NCBI GenBank assembly: GCA_900545885.1
Contig: URAF01000002.1
Location: forward strand, 99,951 to 163,950
Direction: 5' to 3'
Origin: an uncultured Eubacteriales bacterium
Lineage (GTDB): Bacteria; Bacillota; Clostridia; Christensenellales; CAG-917
Length of the DNA: 64,000 nt
The position numbers and the translations under genes are program-made. Position 1 is the first letter of the stretch. Each line of letters opens with the position of its first letter. Shown piece by piece: positions 8,014-16,846 of this stretch. The notes under the pieces were generated by a model that was not told where the DNA came from, did no database searches, and was given only the letters and a program-made list of their open reading frames with translations.

Positions 8014-8376
8014 TGGTGGAGGTGCGGGGAGTTGAACCCCGGTCCAATCAACCGTTAATGGCGACTTCTACATGCTTAGCCGACGTTTGAATTTTTCGCG
8101 CTTCGGTACGTGGGCGAACCTCTGTTTGATGAGCCCGTTTAACAGCAATCTTACCGGGCGATGGGATTGCGTTGTCTGTTTTTTATGATGCCGCTTGGTC
8201 GGGGAACAGAAAACCCGACGGCGACACGCTGACTATATTATGCAGCGAGGGCGAACTCCATAGAGGAGCTCTTTTGAGTTTTGTTTGCGTTTAATTTTAA
8301 TTTCCGATTTTAACGCAGACGAGCCTGCGGCATGCTTACCCCACCTCAAACTGACTGTCGAAGCCGGTACACCCCC
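8014..8376 (-). ncRNA. ssrA: Transfer-messenger RNA (tmRNA)
   Basis: The tRNA-like ends are clear: 5' GGGGGTG pairs with 3' CACCTCC, followed by an encoded ACCA, and the TPsiC arm reads GGGTTCAACTCCC. The single-chain 5' sequence GTACCGGCTTCGACAG is typical. The resume codon appears to be GCA and the encoded tag reads ANKTQKSSSMEFALAA then TAA, ending in the ALAA degradation signal that ClpXP recognises. Together with SmpB it rescues stalled ribosomes. It is one-piece (not permuted) and is about 363 bases long. Confidence 0.97.
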
Positions 8377-8423
8377 TGACGGCTAATCCGCAAACAAAAA
8401 AAGGACTGCCGACGAGTAAAAAG

Positions 8424-8451
8424 ATTATATCACATTATACACAAAACGCAA
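8424..8451 (-). promoter_or_regulatory. Promoter of tmRNA
   Basis: On the minus strand TTGCGT (8446-8451) and TATAAT (8424-8429) are spaced by 16 bases. A second TATAAT lies 10 bases upstream at 8434-8439. Transcription would start about 40 bases before the mature 5' end, consistent with a precursor. Confidence 0.65.
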
Positions 8452-8579
8452 CAGAATTAAACCGAAGGCATCGATGGACTGTAAAGTCAACGTTGCGCAA
8501 AAATCAATTCTTTATGGTTTTGGACAAAAGCGTGCCGGGATGTGTTTATATATAAAAGGTCTTTTGTCAGGGGAAGGAT

Positions 8580-9152
8580 ATGAAAATTGCGGCACACATA
8601 TGTTTTGCAATCAGCACATTGTTGGTAGCGTCCGTGTTGTTCAGTGCGATCAGGTACTTTGTGGTCGTCAAGACTCATAAAGAAGAAAACAAGAACATAA
8701 TTCGTCAACCGAACTTTTATCGTTTGGCATCATCTGGTATTTTTTTCATCTATGGTTTAATGACGGCAAGCATATTTTGGCCCACTAGTTTTGCAGGTGA
8801 CGAACTAGAAACTCAACTCGGCGGGATGATGTTTATAATATTTATATTGCTAGGTTGGTGGATAGGACTGATGGCATTCAACTGGAAAGTTGAAATCTAT
8901 GACGATTATTTTGTTCACACCAATTTTATCGGAGTAAAGTATCGCTACAACTATGACGAAATCGAGATAAGGCAATACAACGCCTGCGACAGGATATTTC
9001 TAAACGGTAAATACCGTTTTACGATAAGCTATCTACAAGACAATTGCGACGCAATCGATGTTGCAAGATCGCGGTACAAGCATCGACTGAAGCAAGAAGC
9101 AAAGCGCGCCGAAAAAGAGCAATCGCAAACAACAACTACAACGGAGAATTAA
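8580..9152 (+). CDS. Membrane protein with a C-terminal PH-like domain, unknown function
   Basis: A 190-residue protein with three membrane segments at about residues 5-28, 47-67 and 80-100, then a soluble beta-rich region (WKVEIYDDYFVHTNFIGVKY onward) that has the look of bacterial PH-like domains found after membrane hairpins in small Bacillota proteins. The tail from about 165 is a charged helix ending in a Gln/Thr-rich stretch. GGGGAAGG precedes the ATG closely. It stands alone, between tmRNA (opposite strand) and a terminator at 9179. Function unknown; the domain call is inference. Confidence 0.7.
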   Translation: MKIAAHICFAISTLLVASVLFSAIRYFVVVKTHKEENKNIIRQPNFYRLASSGIFFIYGLMTASIFWPTSFAGDELETQLGGMMFIIFILLGWWIGLMAFNWKVEIYDDYFVHTNFIGVKYRYNYDEIEIRQYNACDRIFLNGKYRFTISYLQDNCDAIDVARSRYKHRLKQEAKRAEKEQSQTTTTTEN

Positions 9153-9178
9153 ACATCTGACTAAAACAAACATTATGT

Positions 9179-9211
9179 AAAATCGGAGAATAGATTATCT
9201 CCGATTTTTAA
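9179..9211. terminator. Intrinsic terminator
   Basis: AATCGGAGA pairs with TCTCCGATT around an 8-base loop and is followed by a T-run. Confidence 0.85.
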
Positions 9212-9237
9212 TTTGCAAGACCGGGGAGAGGATTGAG

Positions 9238-9266
9238 TTGCGGGAAGGGGGGAAATTGTGTATAAT
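9238..9266 (+). promoter_or_regulatory. Promoter of the alpha/beta hydrolase gene
   Basis: TTGCGG (9238-9243) and TATAAT (9261-9266) are 17 bases apart, about 110 bases before the start codon. Confidence 0.6.
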
Positions 9267-9374
9267 AAATATATTAATTGTCACGGTGCAGACAGGGTGT
9301 TTGTGCAGTGCGGAACCGTGGCGATGCAGCGTTGAGTAATTGTGGTGATTAATAGCGGAAACGGGGGGTTTATC

Positions 9375-10316
9375 GTGTGTATTTCGGATTTAATCATTAG
9401 GATTGCGTGCAAACAGCTTGCCAAGCAGGACGGCAGAAGAATGGCAAAACAAAAACCTTGCGCAGGGGTTGACGTCGTCGAATTCGATTATGCGGGCGAC
9501 GGCGACGCCATGCACAAACTCAATTTTTACCGTCCGCAGGGAAACGACGCGATACTCCCTCTGATCATCGACGTACACGGCGGCGCGTGGGTGTACGGTG
9601 ACAAGGAACTGAACAAAAATTATTGCATGTACCTTGCGTCAAAAGGCTACGCCGTCGTCGGTATGAGTTACCGCCTTATGCCGCATACGGATTTGCGGGG
9701 ACAGATAGGCGACGTTGCCGCGGCAATATCTTTTGTTGCCGACCGTGCGGAAAAACTTAAATTCGACCCTGACAAAGTCATGCTCACGGGCGACTCGGCG
9801 GGCGGGCATTTGTCGTCGCTTTTATGCTGTATATACAAAAGTCCCGCGCTTGCGGAGCTTTACGGGGTAAAGGTGCCGAAACTCGGCATAAGATGTCTTG
9901 TGCTCAGTCACGCCGTATGCGATGTGCACGAACTTGCGCTCAACGGTAATGGCAAGGTCAACAAGTTGTATTTCCCCCTGCAACGCAAGTTCGAAAGAAT
10001 GATGTTCGGGCGCAGACCGAAAAAATCGCCGTATTACGGCAAATCGTCTTTCGTCGAAGTCGCGAACGGGGTTGATTTGCCGCCGATTATGATTATCGGG
10101 TGCGAAAAAGACCAGTTTTTGCAGCACACGTACAGGCTGGACGCTTTTATGAAAAAACGCGGCGGCGAATACCTTTTCGATTTCGTATCGGCAAAGGACG
10201 GAGCGCGGCTCGGGCACGTTTACAACATTCTGCGTCCCGAATGGCAGCAGTCGGTGAGAGTCAACGATTTGTCGCTCCGATTCTTTGACCGTTGTTGCAA
10301 AAACGCAGACCAATAA
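9375..10316 (+). CDS. Alpha/beta hydrolase of the hormone-sensitive lipase/BD-FAE esterase type
   Basis: About 313 residues. The oxyanion motif HGGAW, the nucleophile elbow GDSAGG, an acid-region segment (GCEKDQFLQHTYRLDAF) and the C-terminal catalytic His in RLGHVYNI give a full serine-hydrolase triad. There is no signal peptide, so it is cytoplasmic. The likely reaction is hydrolysis of small acyl esters such as acetylated sugars or short-chain lipids; substrate unknown. I prefer the GTG at 9375, which follows a G-rich Shine-Dalgarno-like run (GGGGGG, 6 bases away), over a GTG at 9342 without one; an ATG start is absent at the correct place. It is monocistronic, behind its own promoter. Confidence 0.85.
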   Translation: MCISDLIIRIACKQLAKQDGRRMAKQKPCAGVDVVEFDYAGDGDAMHKLNFYRPQGNDAILPLIIDVHGGAWVYGDKELNKNYCMYLASKGYAVVGMSYRLMPHTDLRGQIGDVAAAISFVADRAEKLKFDPDKVMLTGDSAGGHLSSLLCCIYKSPALAELYGVKVPKLGIRCLVLSHAVCDVHELALNGNGKVNKLYFPLQRKFERMMFGRRPKKSPYYGKSSFVEVANGVDLPPIMIIGCEKDQFLQHTYRLDAFMKKRGGEYLFDFVSAKDGARLGHVYNILRPEWQQSVRVNDLSLRFFDRCCKNADQ

Positions 10317-10409
10317 GAGAGTATAGAAAATACCGAACAAGAGTTTCGTGCGCTCTTTGCAATAGGGCGGCAAACATAAAATCAAACCCAACGGTGTATT
10401 TATAACCTG

Positions 10410-11924
10410 ATGAAAAACTTTCTGATTAAACTCAGAGAATCTGCGGTGGCGGTAATCCCCGTGACCGTGTTGATTCTCATTTTGAATTTTGCGCTCGGAG
10501 GAATGCCGACATTGAGTCTGGCATCTTTTCTCGTGGGCGCGGTTCTTCTCGTAATCGGAATGACGTTGTATTCGCTCGGAAGTTCCGTGTCCATGGAACC
10601 GATGGGTGAGCATATAGGGGCAAAAGTTACGGCAACGAACAAAGTTCCGCTTATTCTTTTTGTATGTTTTGTGGTCGGATTTATCGTGACTGTTGCAGAA
10701 CCCGACCTTACAGTTCTTGCCACGCAGATTAATTCGATTCCGAATGCGGTGCTGATTGTCACCGTGGCTGTCGGCGTCGGTATATTTATGTTGCTTGCCG
10801 TGCTGAGAGTTTTCCTCAAAATCAAACTGAATTTTTTGCTGATTGCTCTTTACGGAATAGTTTTCGTTCTTGCGGCGTTTGTGCCGCAGGATTATTTGCC
10901 GCTTGCGTTCGACTCGGGCGGCGTAGCGACAGGTCCGATTACGGTGCCGTTCATACTTGCGCTCGGCGTAGGTATCGCAGGTGTCGCGGGCGGCTCGAAG
11001 TCGCAGGAAGACAGCTTCGGCATGGTCGGCATTTGTTCGGTAGGTCCGATTTTTGCCGTTCTTATTCTCGGATTGGCTTATCGTTCGGACGCTTATGCGG
11101 AAGTCGCCGCAGCAACCGATTTTGCAACCTTCGGCGAAGTTTTGAAAGCGTACGTAAACGCGTTGCCTGTCTACCTCAAAGAGGTTGGCATTGCGCTCGC
11201 GCCGATTTTCGTTTTCTTTGTGATATTCCAGTTCATAATGCTGAAATTGCCGCTCAAAAGCCTTGCCCGTATTGCAGTAGGTGCGGTTTATACTTACATA
11301 GGACTTACGCTGTTCCTCACGGGCGTCAACGTCGGATTTATGCCTGCCGGTACGTTTATCGGCGGAGCGCTTGCGGAAGCGGGCAAGTGGCTTGTCGTGC
11401 CCGTCGGCGCCGTTGTCGGTGCTTTCCTCGTGCTTGCCGAACCCGCTGTACACGTTCTGATTTCACAGGTCGAAGCCATGACGGGCGGTGCCATTGCACG
11501 GAAAAATATGTTGTTCGTGCTCGTGATTTCGATGGCGGCTGCCGTGGCGCTCAGCATGATAAGAGTCGTGACGGGCGTTTCGATATGGTATTTTATCCTG
11601 CCCGTATACGTTATCGCTCTCGGGCTATCGTTCTTTGTGCCGAAGATATTCACGGCTATAGCTTTCGACTCCGGCGGAGTGGCGTCTGGACCTATGACGG
11701 CGACTTTTCTTTTGCCGTTTGCAATGGGGGCGACGTCAGCACTCGGCGGAAACATAATCACGGACGCATTCGGTATAATCGCGTTTGTCGCAATGACTCC
11801 GCTCATTGCCATTCAGATTATGGGGCTTGTGTTCAAAGTCAAAAAACATATCGCAAAACGCGAAGCGGAAGAATTCTATCGCAATATGCTTGCCGAAGAA
11901 GGCGAGATTATCGACTTGGAGTAG
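10410..11924 (+). CDS. DUF1538 multi-pass membrane protein with internal duplication
   Basis: A 504-residue protein of the DUF1538 family, with about a dozen membrane segments. Its two halves are related: the motif AFDSGGVATGPIT at about residues 168-180 recurs as AFDSGGVASGPMT at about 415-427, each in a re-entrant-looking helix, as in duplicated transporters. The gene begins a three-gene unit with two PII-like proteins starting 3 bases after its stop, and PII proteins commonly gate transporters, so I infer a regulated transporter of an unknown ion or small molecule. The ATG at 10410 has no obvious ribosome site. Family call is strong, function inferred. Confidence 0.85.
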   Translation: MKNFLIKLRESAVAVIPVTVLILILNFALGGMPTLSLASFLVGAVLLVIGMTLYSLGSSVSMEPMGEHIGAKVTATNKVPLILFVCFVVGFIVTVAEPDLTVLATQINSIPNAVLIVTVAVGVGIFMLLAVLRVFLKIKLNFLLIALYGIVFVLAAFVPQDYLPLAFDSGGVATGPITVPFILALGVGIAGVAGGSKSQEDSFGMVGICSVGPIFAVLILGLAYRSDAYAEVAAATDFATFGEVLKAYVNALPVYLKEVGIALAPIFVFFVIFQFIMLKLPLKSLARIAVGAVYTYIGLTLFLTGVNVGFMPAGTFIGGALAEAGKWLVVPVGAVVGAFLVLAEPAVHVLISQVEAMTGGAIARKNMLFVLVISMAAAVALSMIRVVTGVSIWYFILPVYVIALGLSFFVPKIFTAIAFDSGGVASGPMTATFLLPFAMGATSALGGNIITDAFGIIAFVAMTPLIAIQIMGLVFKVKKHIAKREAEEFYRNMLAEEGEIIDLE

Positions 11925-11927
11925 GGT

Positions 11928-12269
11928 ATGAAACTTAAACTCGTTGTGGTCATAGCCGACAAAAACAAAACGGAAAAAGTAATAAACGCACTTTGCGAAT
12001 GCGGGGCGGCGTATCCTCACGCCGCACTCGGGACGGGTACCGCACCCACCGCGCTCAGCGAAGTGCTCGGCATAGGACAAACGGAAAAAGGCGTCGTGTT
12101 CTGTACGGCGGAAGAGGAAAAAGTTTCCGCGATTTTCGATTGTCTGAAAGAGAAGTTCGGGTTCGGGAGCAAGGGCGCCGGCGTAGCTTTCACGCTTCCC
12201 GTCGGAAGCGTCGGCGGACCCGCAACTCTCAACATTCTCACAAACGGAGCAAAGGAGAGAAAAATATGA
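11928..12269 (+). CDS. PII-like signalling protein (first of a pair)
   Basis: A 113-residue protein with the ferredoxin-like beta-alpha-beta repeat of PII proteins: KLKLVVVIADKNKTEKVINAL at the start, a T-loop-like segment around residues 32-55 (HAALGTGTAPTALSEVLGIG) and a B-loop-like stretch near KEKFGFGSKGAGVAFTLPV. It lacks the canonical Tyr51 uridylylation context, so it is a PII-like rather than a GlnB protein. It follows the DUF1538 gene by 3 bases and overlaps the next PII-like gene by 4 bases (ATGA type). Confidence 0.8.
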   Translation: MKLKLVVVIADKNKTEKVINALCECGAAYPHAALGTGTAPTALSEVLGIGQTEKGVVFCTAEEEKVSAIFDCLKEKFGFGSKGAGVAFTLPVGSVGGPATLNILTNGAKERKI

Positions 12270-12586
12270 GTTACAAACTGATTGTCACCATTGTAAACAG
12301 AGGTTTTTCAACGACGGTTATGGACGCGGCGCGTGCCGCGGGAGCAACGGGCGGAACTTTGCTCAACGCAAGAGGCGCAGGTGCGCACGAGGCCGAAAAA
12401 CTGTTCGGAATTGCCGTTCAGCCCGAAAAAGAAATGGTGTTCATTCTGGCGGAAGAAGGCAAATTCAAAGACATTATGAAATCCGTCATCGACAAAGCGG
12501 GGCTTAACACTCTCGGTGCGGGAATTTGTTTTTCTTTGCCTGTCGACGACGTTCTCGGCGTTGCTCTCGGTATCAACGAGGAATAA
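12266..12586 (+). CDS. PII-like signalling protein (second of a pair)
   Basis: A 106-residue PII-like protein starting at the ATG at 12266, with AAAGGAG just upstream. The fold signs are SYKLIVTIVNRGFSTTVMDAARAAGATGGTLLNARG, in which the GATGGTLLNARG piece is the T-loop region typical of nitrogen-regulatory PII-like proteins, and GLNTLGAGICFSLPVDDVLG at the C-terminus. It differs clearly from its upstream neighbour, so the pair may form separate trimers with different ligands. By analogy with GlnK-AmtB it is likely to regulate the DUF1538 transporter; that is inference. Confidence 0.82.
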   Translation: MSYKLIVTIVNRGFSTTVMDAARAAGATGGTLLNARGAGAHEAEKLFGIAVQPEKEMVFILAEEGKFKDIMKSVIDKAGLNTLGAGICFSLPVDDVLGVALGINEE

Positions 12587-12726
12587 TCGGTCGGTAGTCG
12601 GCTGGGTTAAACGCGAACTCTCACGTTTGAAATGAGCAATGGAAAGCAATATCGTTCGGACTTGCGTCTGAACGAGAGGAATTTCAACATAAACGGAAAC
12701 GGGAAACATAATTGACGTTTTCGTTC

Positions 12727-12755
12727 TTGATTATAAATTATAAAAGTTATATACT
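12727..12755 (+). promoter_or_regulatory. Promoter placing transcription start at the lplA start codon
   Basis: TTGATT (12727-12732), 17 bases, TATACT (12750-12755). The start codon ATG is at 12762, just 6 bases past the -10 box, and no Shine-Dalgarno sequence is present, so the message would be leaderless. Confidence 0.55.
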
Positions 12756-12761
12756 GTCTGT

Positions 12762-13820
12762 ATGGCGGTTTCGAAAGCGGTGTTCGTCGACAATCCGAGC
12801 ACGAACGTGTTCGTCAATCAGGGGGTGGAAGCCTCTCTTTTGGAGCGCGTTTCCGCAGGCGAAACCGTACTGTACGTCTGGACGAACGATTTTGCGGTCG
12901 TAATAGGTCGCAATCAGAATGCGTACGCGGAGTGCAAAGTCGAACTTCTCGAAAGCGACGGCGGACTACTTGCCCGAAGGTTGTCGGGCGGCGGCGCGGT
13001 TTTTCACGACAATGACAACCTGAATTTTACTTTTATTTCAAAATCTTCCGATTTCGATAAAGAACGCAATTTCAACGTGGTGCAACGCGCGGTTGAAAGT
13101 TTCGGCATTTGTGTCGAACGCAACGGCAGAAACGACCTTACCGTAATCGGTGCGAAGTTCAGCGGCAACGCCTATTACACAAAAGGCGACTGCAAACTGC
13201 ACCACGGCACTTTGCTTCTCGGGACTTCGAAAGAACGCGTTGCGAAATATCTCACTCCCGACCAGGACAAATTCACGGGCAAAGCGGTAAAAAGCGTGAG
13301 TTCGAGGGTGTGCGCGCTCGATACGTACAATTCGGAGATAAACCGCGAAAGTATGGTTGCGGCACTCGAAAAAGCCTTTGCGGAAGAATATGCCGAAGCC
13401 GAGTTTTGCAGGCTCGCGCCTTTTATGTTCGGCGCGGACATTGTGCTCAACTGGACGGGATTTTTCGGCGCGGACGAGTGGCGGTACGGAAAAAAAGAAG
13501 ATTTCGATTTCAGAATGAAAACGGAACTCTTCGGAAGACCCGCAGTCGTTGCGTTGCGGATAGAAAACGACGAAATCAAATCCGCCCGCATTTACACCGA
13601 CGCTTTGGAGAGCGAAAAGGTTTGCGCGGTCGAAGAAACGCTTTGCGGCGTAAATCTCAAAGCGGCGGCGGAAGGCAGGATTGTTCGGTCGGGGACGGAA
13701 GAAAACGGCATTCACGTTGAAGCCGACAAGACCGAAAACGGCGTTGAAGACTGTTCCGAAACAACGTCGGCAGCTTGTGCAATAGCCAGCGAAGCGGCAA
13801 AGGAGTGGTATGAAAACTGA
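12762..13820 (+). CDS. lplA: Lipoate-protein ligase
   Basis: A 352-residue enzyme that adenylates lipoate and transfers it to the H protein and other lipoyl domains. The family motifs are present: ARRLSGGGAVFHD (lipoyl-AMP binding) at about residues 67-80, the catalytic-lysine region VIGAKFSGNAYY at about 129-140, and HHGTLLLG. The C-terminal accessory domain follows; the last 45 residues (Glu/Ala-rich) are an unusual acidic tail. It starts a glycine-cleavage cluster and overlaps lpdA by 11 bases. No ribosome site precedes the ATG; see the leaderless promoter. The only other ATG choices are inside the domain. Confidence 0.92.
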   Translation: MAVSKAVFVDNPSTNVFVNQGVEASLLERVSAGETVLYVWTNDFAVVIGRNQNAYAECKVELLESDGGLLARRLSGGGAVFHDNDNLNFTFISKSSDFDKERNFNVVQRAVESFGICVERNGRNDLTVIGAKFSGNAYYTKGDCKLHHGTLLLGTSKERVAKYLTPDQDKFTGKAVKSVSSRVCALDTYNSEINRESMVAALEKAFAEEYAEAEFCRLAPFMFGADIVLNWTGFFGADEWRYGKKEDFDFRMKTELFGRPAVVALRIENDEIKSARIYTDALESEKVCAVEETLCGVNLKAAAEGRIVRSGTEENGIHVEADKTENGVEDCSETTSAACAIASEAAKEWYEN

Positions 13821-15138
13821 CCTTGTTATACTAGGCGGCGGTCCTGCGGGATATACTGCGGCAATACGCGCGGCAAAATGCGGAATGAGCGTTGTGCTTG
13901 TCGAAAAGGACAACGTGGGCGGAACGTGTCTTAACCGCGGTTGCATTCCGACAAAATGTCTGCTGCATTCTTCCGAACTTTATTTTTCCCGTGACGAATG
14001 GGAAAGTCTGGGCGTTGTCGCAAGCGACGTAAAGTTTGACGAACAGGCGGTTTATGCAAGAAAAGAAAAGACGGTTGCGACTTTGCGCGACGGTATAGAA
14101 AGTCTGCTGAAAGCGGGTAAAGTCACACTTGTAAAGGGCACGGGCAAAATTATTTCCGCGCATTCCGTAGAAGCCGACGGAGAAGTTTTCGAGTGCGACA
14201 AAATGCTGATTGCAACGGGTTCGCGCCCTGCGGTTCTCAACGTCAAAGGTGCGGAAAAAGCGTTGACGTCGGACGAAGTCCTTGCCCGTCCCGTGGACGG
14301 CAACGAAATCGTGATTGTGGGCGGCGGCGTAATCGGTACGGAATTCGCAAGTTATTTTACCGACCTTGGCAAAGCGGTGACGGTGATTGAATATGCCGAC
14401 CGCATTCTTCCCATGATGAGCAAGGAAATCTCCGTTCAGTTGTCGTCCGTTCTGAAAAGGAAAAACGCGACAATCCGCACGTCGGCGCGCGTTACGGAAA
14501 TCGGCGACGGATTTGTTCGCTTCGAGGACAAAAACGGCGAAAATACAGTCTGTTGCGACGCTGTTATTTGCGCGGCGGGCAGACTTCCGAACGTCGAAAA
14601 TATCGGGTTTGAAAACATAGGTTTGCAAACCGACCGTGCAATCGCGGTCGACGAAAATATGAGGACGGAAGTCCCCGACGTTTACGCCGCGGGCGACGTG
14701 GCGCAGGGCATACAACTTGCGCATTATGCGGCGGCGGGGGCGTTGAAGGCAGTATGCGCAATGACGGGAAAGGGAACAGCTCCCGACTTGTCCGTCGTGC
14801 CGTCGCTTGTTTACACGCAACCCGAAATCGCGGTTGTCGGTAAACTAGAAGGCGCGGCGAAGAGCGGCAAATTCCTGTTGGGTGCGAACGGCAAAAGTCT
14901 TATAAATGGCTCGAACAGAGGGTTTATCAAAGTATATTGTGACGATAAAGACCGCGTTTTGGGTGCAGAGCTGTTCGGAAAGGGCGTTACGGAAATAGTC
15001 GGCGAACTTGCGCTTGCGATAAAAAACGGGCTTACGGCGGAGCAGGTAGCGGCAACAAATCACGCGCACCCCACAGTCTACGAAAGCGTTGCAGAGGCGT
15101 GCGAAGACGTGTTCGGGCTTGCAACCCACAAACGTTGA
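13810..15138 (+). CDS. lpdA: Dihydrolipoyl dehydrogenase (L protein)
   Basis: A 442-residue FAD flavoprotein that reoxidises the dihydrolipoyl arm of the glycine cleavage H protein with NAD. Features in order: FAD-binding GGGPAGYTAAIRAA at residues 9-22, redox disulfide CLNRGCIPTKC at about 42-52, NAD-binding GGGVIGTEFA at about 170-179, second FAD motif DVYAAGDV, and the C-terminal active-site HAHPT (His-Pro-Glu-like segment NHAHPTVYE). It is slightly shorter than usual and has no N-terminal lipoyl domain. AAAGGAG lies before the ATG, inside lplA. Confidence 0.94.
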   Translation: MKTDLVILGGGPAGYTAAIRAAKCGMSVVLVEKDNVGGTCLNRGCIPTKCLLHSSELYFSRDEWESLGVVASDVKFDEQAVYARKEKTVATLRDGIESLLKAGKVTLVKGTGKIISAHSVEADGEVFECDKMLIATGSRPAVLNVKGAEKALTSDEVLARPVDGNEIVIVGGGVIGTEFASYFTDLGKAVTVIEYADRILPMMSKEISVQLSSVLKRKNATIRTSARVTEIGDGFVRFEDKNGENTVCCDAVICAAGRLPNVENIGFENIGLQTDRAIAVDENMRTEVPDVYAAGDVAQGIQLAHYAAAGALKAVCAMTGKGTAPDLSVVPSLVYTQPEIAVVGKLEGAAKSGKFLLGANGKSLINGSNRGFIKVYCDDKDRVLGAELFGKGVTEIVGELALAIKNGLTAEQVAATNHAHPTVYESVAEACEDVFGLATHKR

Positions 15139-15283
15139 CGGGCGAAAAACCCGATGTGTTTGCGACAGCGAAACGATTGTGAACTAGGCAATACGTTCTA
15201 AACAAACGACAAGAAAACTAGTCAATTCAAAACAATCCCGCGGGTTTCCCGACAATGTGGAAGTTTGCGGCAGGGAGGTCTGT

Positions 15284-16351
15284 ATGGCAAAGAAAACCGC
15301 GCTTTACGATACGCACGTTGCGCTCGGCGGCAAGATTGTCGATTTTGCGGGGTATGCGCTCCCCGTGCAGTACAGCGGTATACTCGAAGAACACAAAGCC
15401 GTGCGTACCGCGGCGGGTATATTCGACGTGTCGCATATGGGTGAGTTTATGTTCAGGGGAGCAAACGCCGAAAGCGCGCTCAACGAATTGCTGACCAACG
15501 ATATCCGCGGAATGTACGACGGTCAGGTACGCTATTCCATTCTGCCCAACGAACGCGGGGGCGCGGTCGACGACGTTCTGATTTACCGTGAAAAAGCGGA
15601 CAAGTTCTGGATGATTGTCAACGGTGCAAACGTCGAGAAGGACGCCGCGTGGGTAAGAGCACATCTCAAAGGCGCGGAATTTTACGACTGGTCGGACGAC
15701 GTTTCGCAGGTAGCGTTGCAGGGACCTGCCGCCGAAAGTATTTTGCGTACGCTTATCGACGAAAAATATATCCCGAAAAAGTATTATTCGTTCATACCCG
15801 ACGTCAGTATCAAAGGAATCGACACGTGCGTTTCGCGTACGGGGTATACGGGCGAGGACGGATTTGAAATCTATTGCATGAACGCTGTCGTCGCGCAGCT
15901 TTACGATATGCTTATGAATGCGGGGAAACCCTTCGGGCTCATTCCTTGCGGACTCGGCGCGCGTGACACTCTGCGACTCGAAGCGGGTATGCCTCTTTAC
16001 GGGCACGAACTCGGCGAAGATATTCCCGTAAACGAAACTGGGCTCGGGTTTGCAATCAAAACGGCAAAAGAAAGTTTTGTCGGAAAAGACGCAATCCTTG
16101 CTCACGTCCCCGAATATGCGCGTGTAGGCGCAAGAGTAAAGGAACGGGGCATTGTGCGCGAACATTGCGATATATACTGCGGCGACGAACTCGTCGGCGT
16201 GTCTACTTCGGGTACTCATTCGCCGACACTCGGTTACGGCATATGTATGTTGAGAATAAAACGGGCGTTTGTGGGCAGCGAACTGACAGCGGACGTACGC
16301 GGACGCAAAATCGCGCTCGAAACCGTTAATCTGCCTTTTTACAGACGGTAA
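15284..16351 (+). CDS. gcvT: Aminomethyltransferase (glycine cleavage T protein)
   Basis: A 355-residue T protein. It transfers the methylene carbon from the aminomethyl-lipoyl H protein to tetrahydrofolate and releases ammonia. The GCV_T signatures are visible: GGKIVDFAGYALPVQYSG near the N-terminus, FDVSHMGEF, TNDIRGMYDGQVRYS, the folate-site Asp region, SRTGYTGEDGFEIY and GLGARDTLRLEAGMPLYGHEL. The ATG at 15284 follows GGGAGGT; an in-frame ATG 27 bases earlier lacks such a site. The 145 bases upstream show no glycine riboswitch. Confidence 0.94.
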   Translation: MAKKTALYDTHVALGGKIVDFAGYALPVQYSGILEEHKAVRTAAGIFDVSHMGEFMFRGANAESALNELLTNDIRGMYDGQVRYSILPNERGGAVDDVLIYREKADKFWMIVNGANVEKDAAWVRAHLKGAEFYDWSDDVSQVALQGPAAESILRTLIDEKYIPKKYYSFIPDVSIKGIDTCVSRTGYTGEDGFEIYCMNAVVAQLYDMLMNAGKPFGLIPCGLGARDTLRLEAGMPLYGHELGEDIPVNETGLGFAIKTAKESFVGKDAILAHVPEYARVGARVKERGIVREHCDIYCGDELVGVSTSGTHSPTLGYGICMLRIKRAFVGSELTADVRGRKIALETVNLPFYRR

Positions 16352-16493
16352 ATTTTGAGAGGTCTAGAAGTCAAAATCGTTTGGTAAAAAATATAATCTA
16401 AAAAACGAAATAACGCGGTCGGGGTGCCAAACAGGCGCAACGACAAACATATGCAGCACATCTGCAAACAAAATCCAACGAGAGGAGAAATTT

Positions 16494-16844
16494 ATGAAAC
16501 AGTACACCAAAACGCACGAATGGGTAGAAATCAGAGACGGATTCGCTTATGTGGGAATCAGTCAGTTCGCTGCCGACGAACTCGGTGAAGTCGTATACGT
16601 GTCCTTGCCCGAAGAAGGTCAGGAAGTCAATGCGGGCGAACCTTTTTGCGAAATAGAGTCCGTCAAAGCCGTTGCGGAAGTCAATTCTCCCGTTTGCGGA
16701 GTCGTACGCAAGGTCAACGAAACTCTCGCCGACGCTCCCGAAACCGTAAACCAAAACCCCGACGAATGGATTTGCGCCGTCGAATATACCGCACTTGCGG
16801 ACAATCTTATGAGTGAAGCCGAGTATGCGGCTTCGTTGGAGTGA
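16494..16844 (+). CDS. gcvH: Glycine cleavage H protein
   Basis: A 116-residue lipoyl-domain carrier. The lipoylation lysine is Lys58 in CEIESVKAVAEV, with the preceding GEVVYVSLPEEGQEV and following NSPVCGVVRKVNE strands as in all H proteins. It shuttles the aminomethyl group among the P, T and L proteins and is the substrate of the LplA encoded upstream. GAGAGGAG stands 7 bases before the ATG. Its TGA is 2 bases before the gcvPA start. Confidence 0.95.
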   Translation: MKQYTKTHEWVEIRDGFAYVGISQFAADELGEVVYVSLPEEGQEVNAGEPFCEIESVKAVAEVNSPVCGVVRKVNETLADAPETVNQNPDEWICAVEYTALADNLMSEAEYAASLE

Positions 16845-16846
16845 TT

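Noticed and set aside
9822..11453. Long minus-strand frame of 543 codons over the hydrolase and DUF1538 genes
   Set aside because: It is the mirror of real plus-strand genes with clear families; the Arg/His/Cys-rich composition is typical of an antisense shadow.
15139..15283. Glycine riboswitch before gcvT
   Set aside because: The expected tandem aptamer cores are not present in this 145-base gap.
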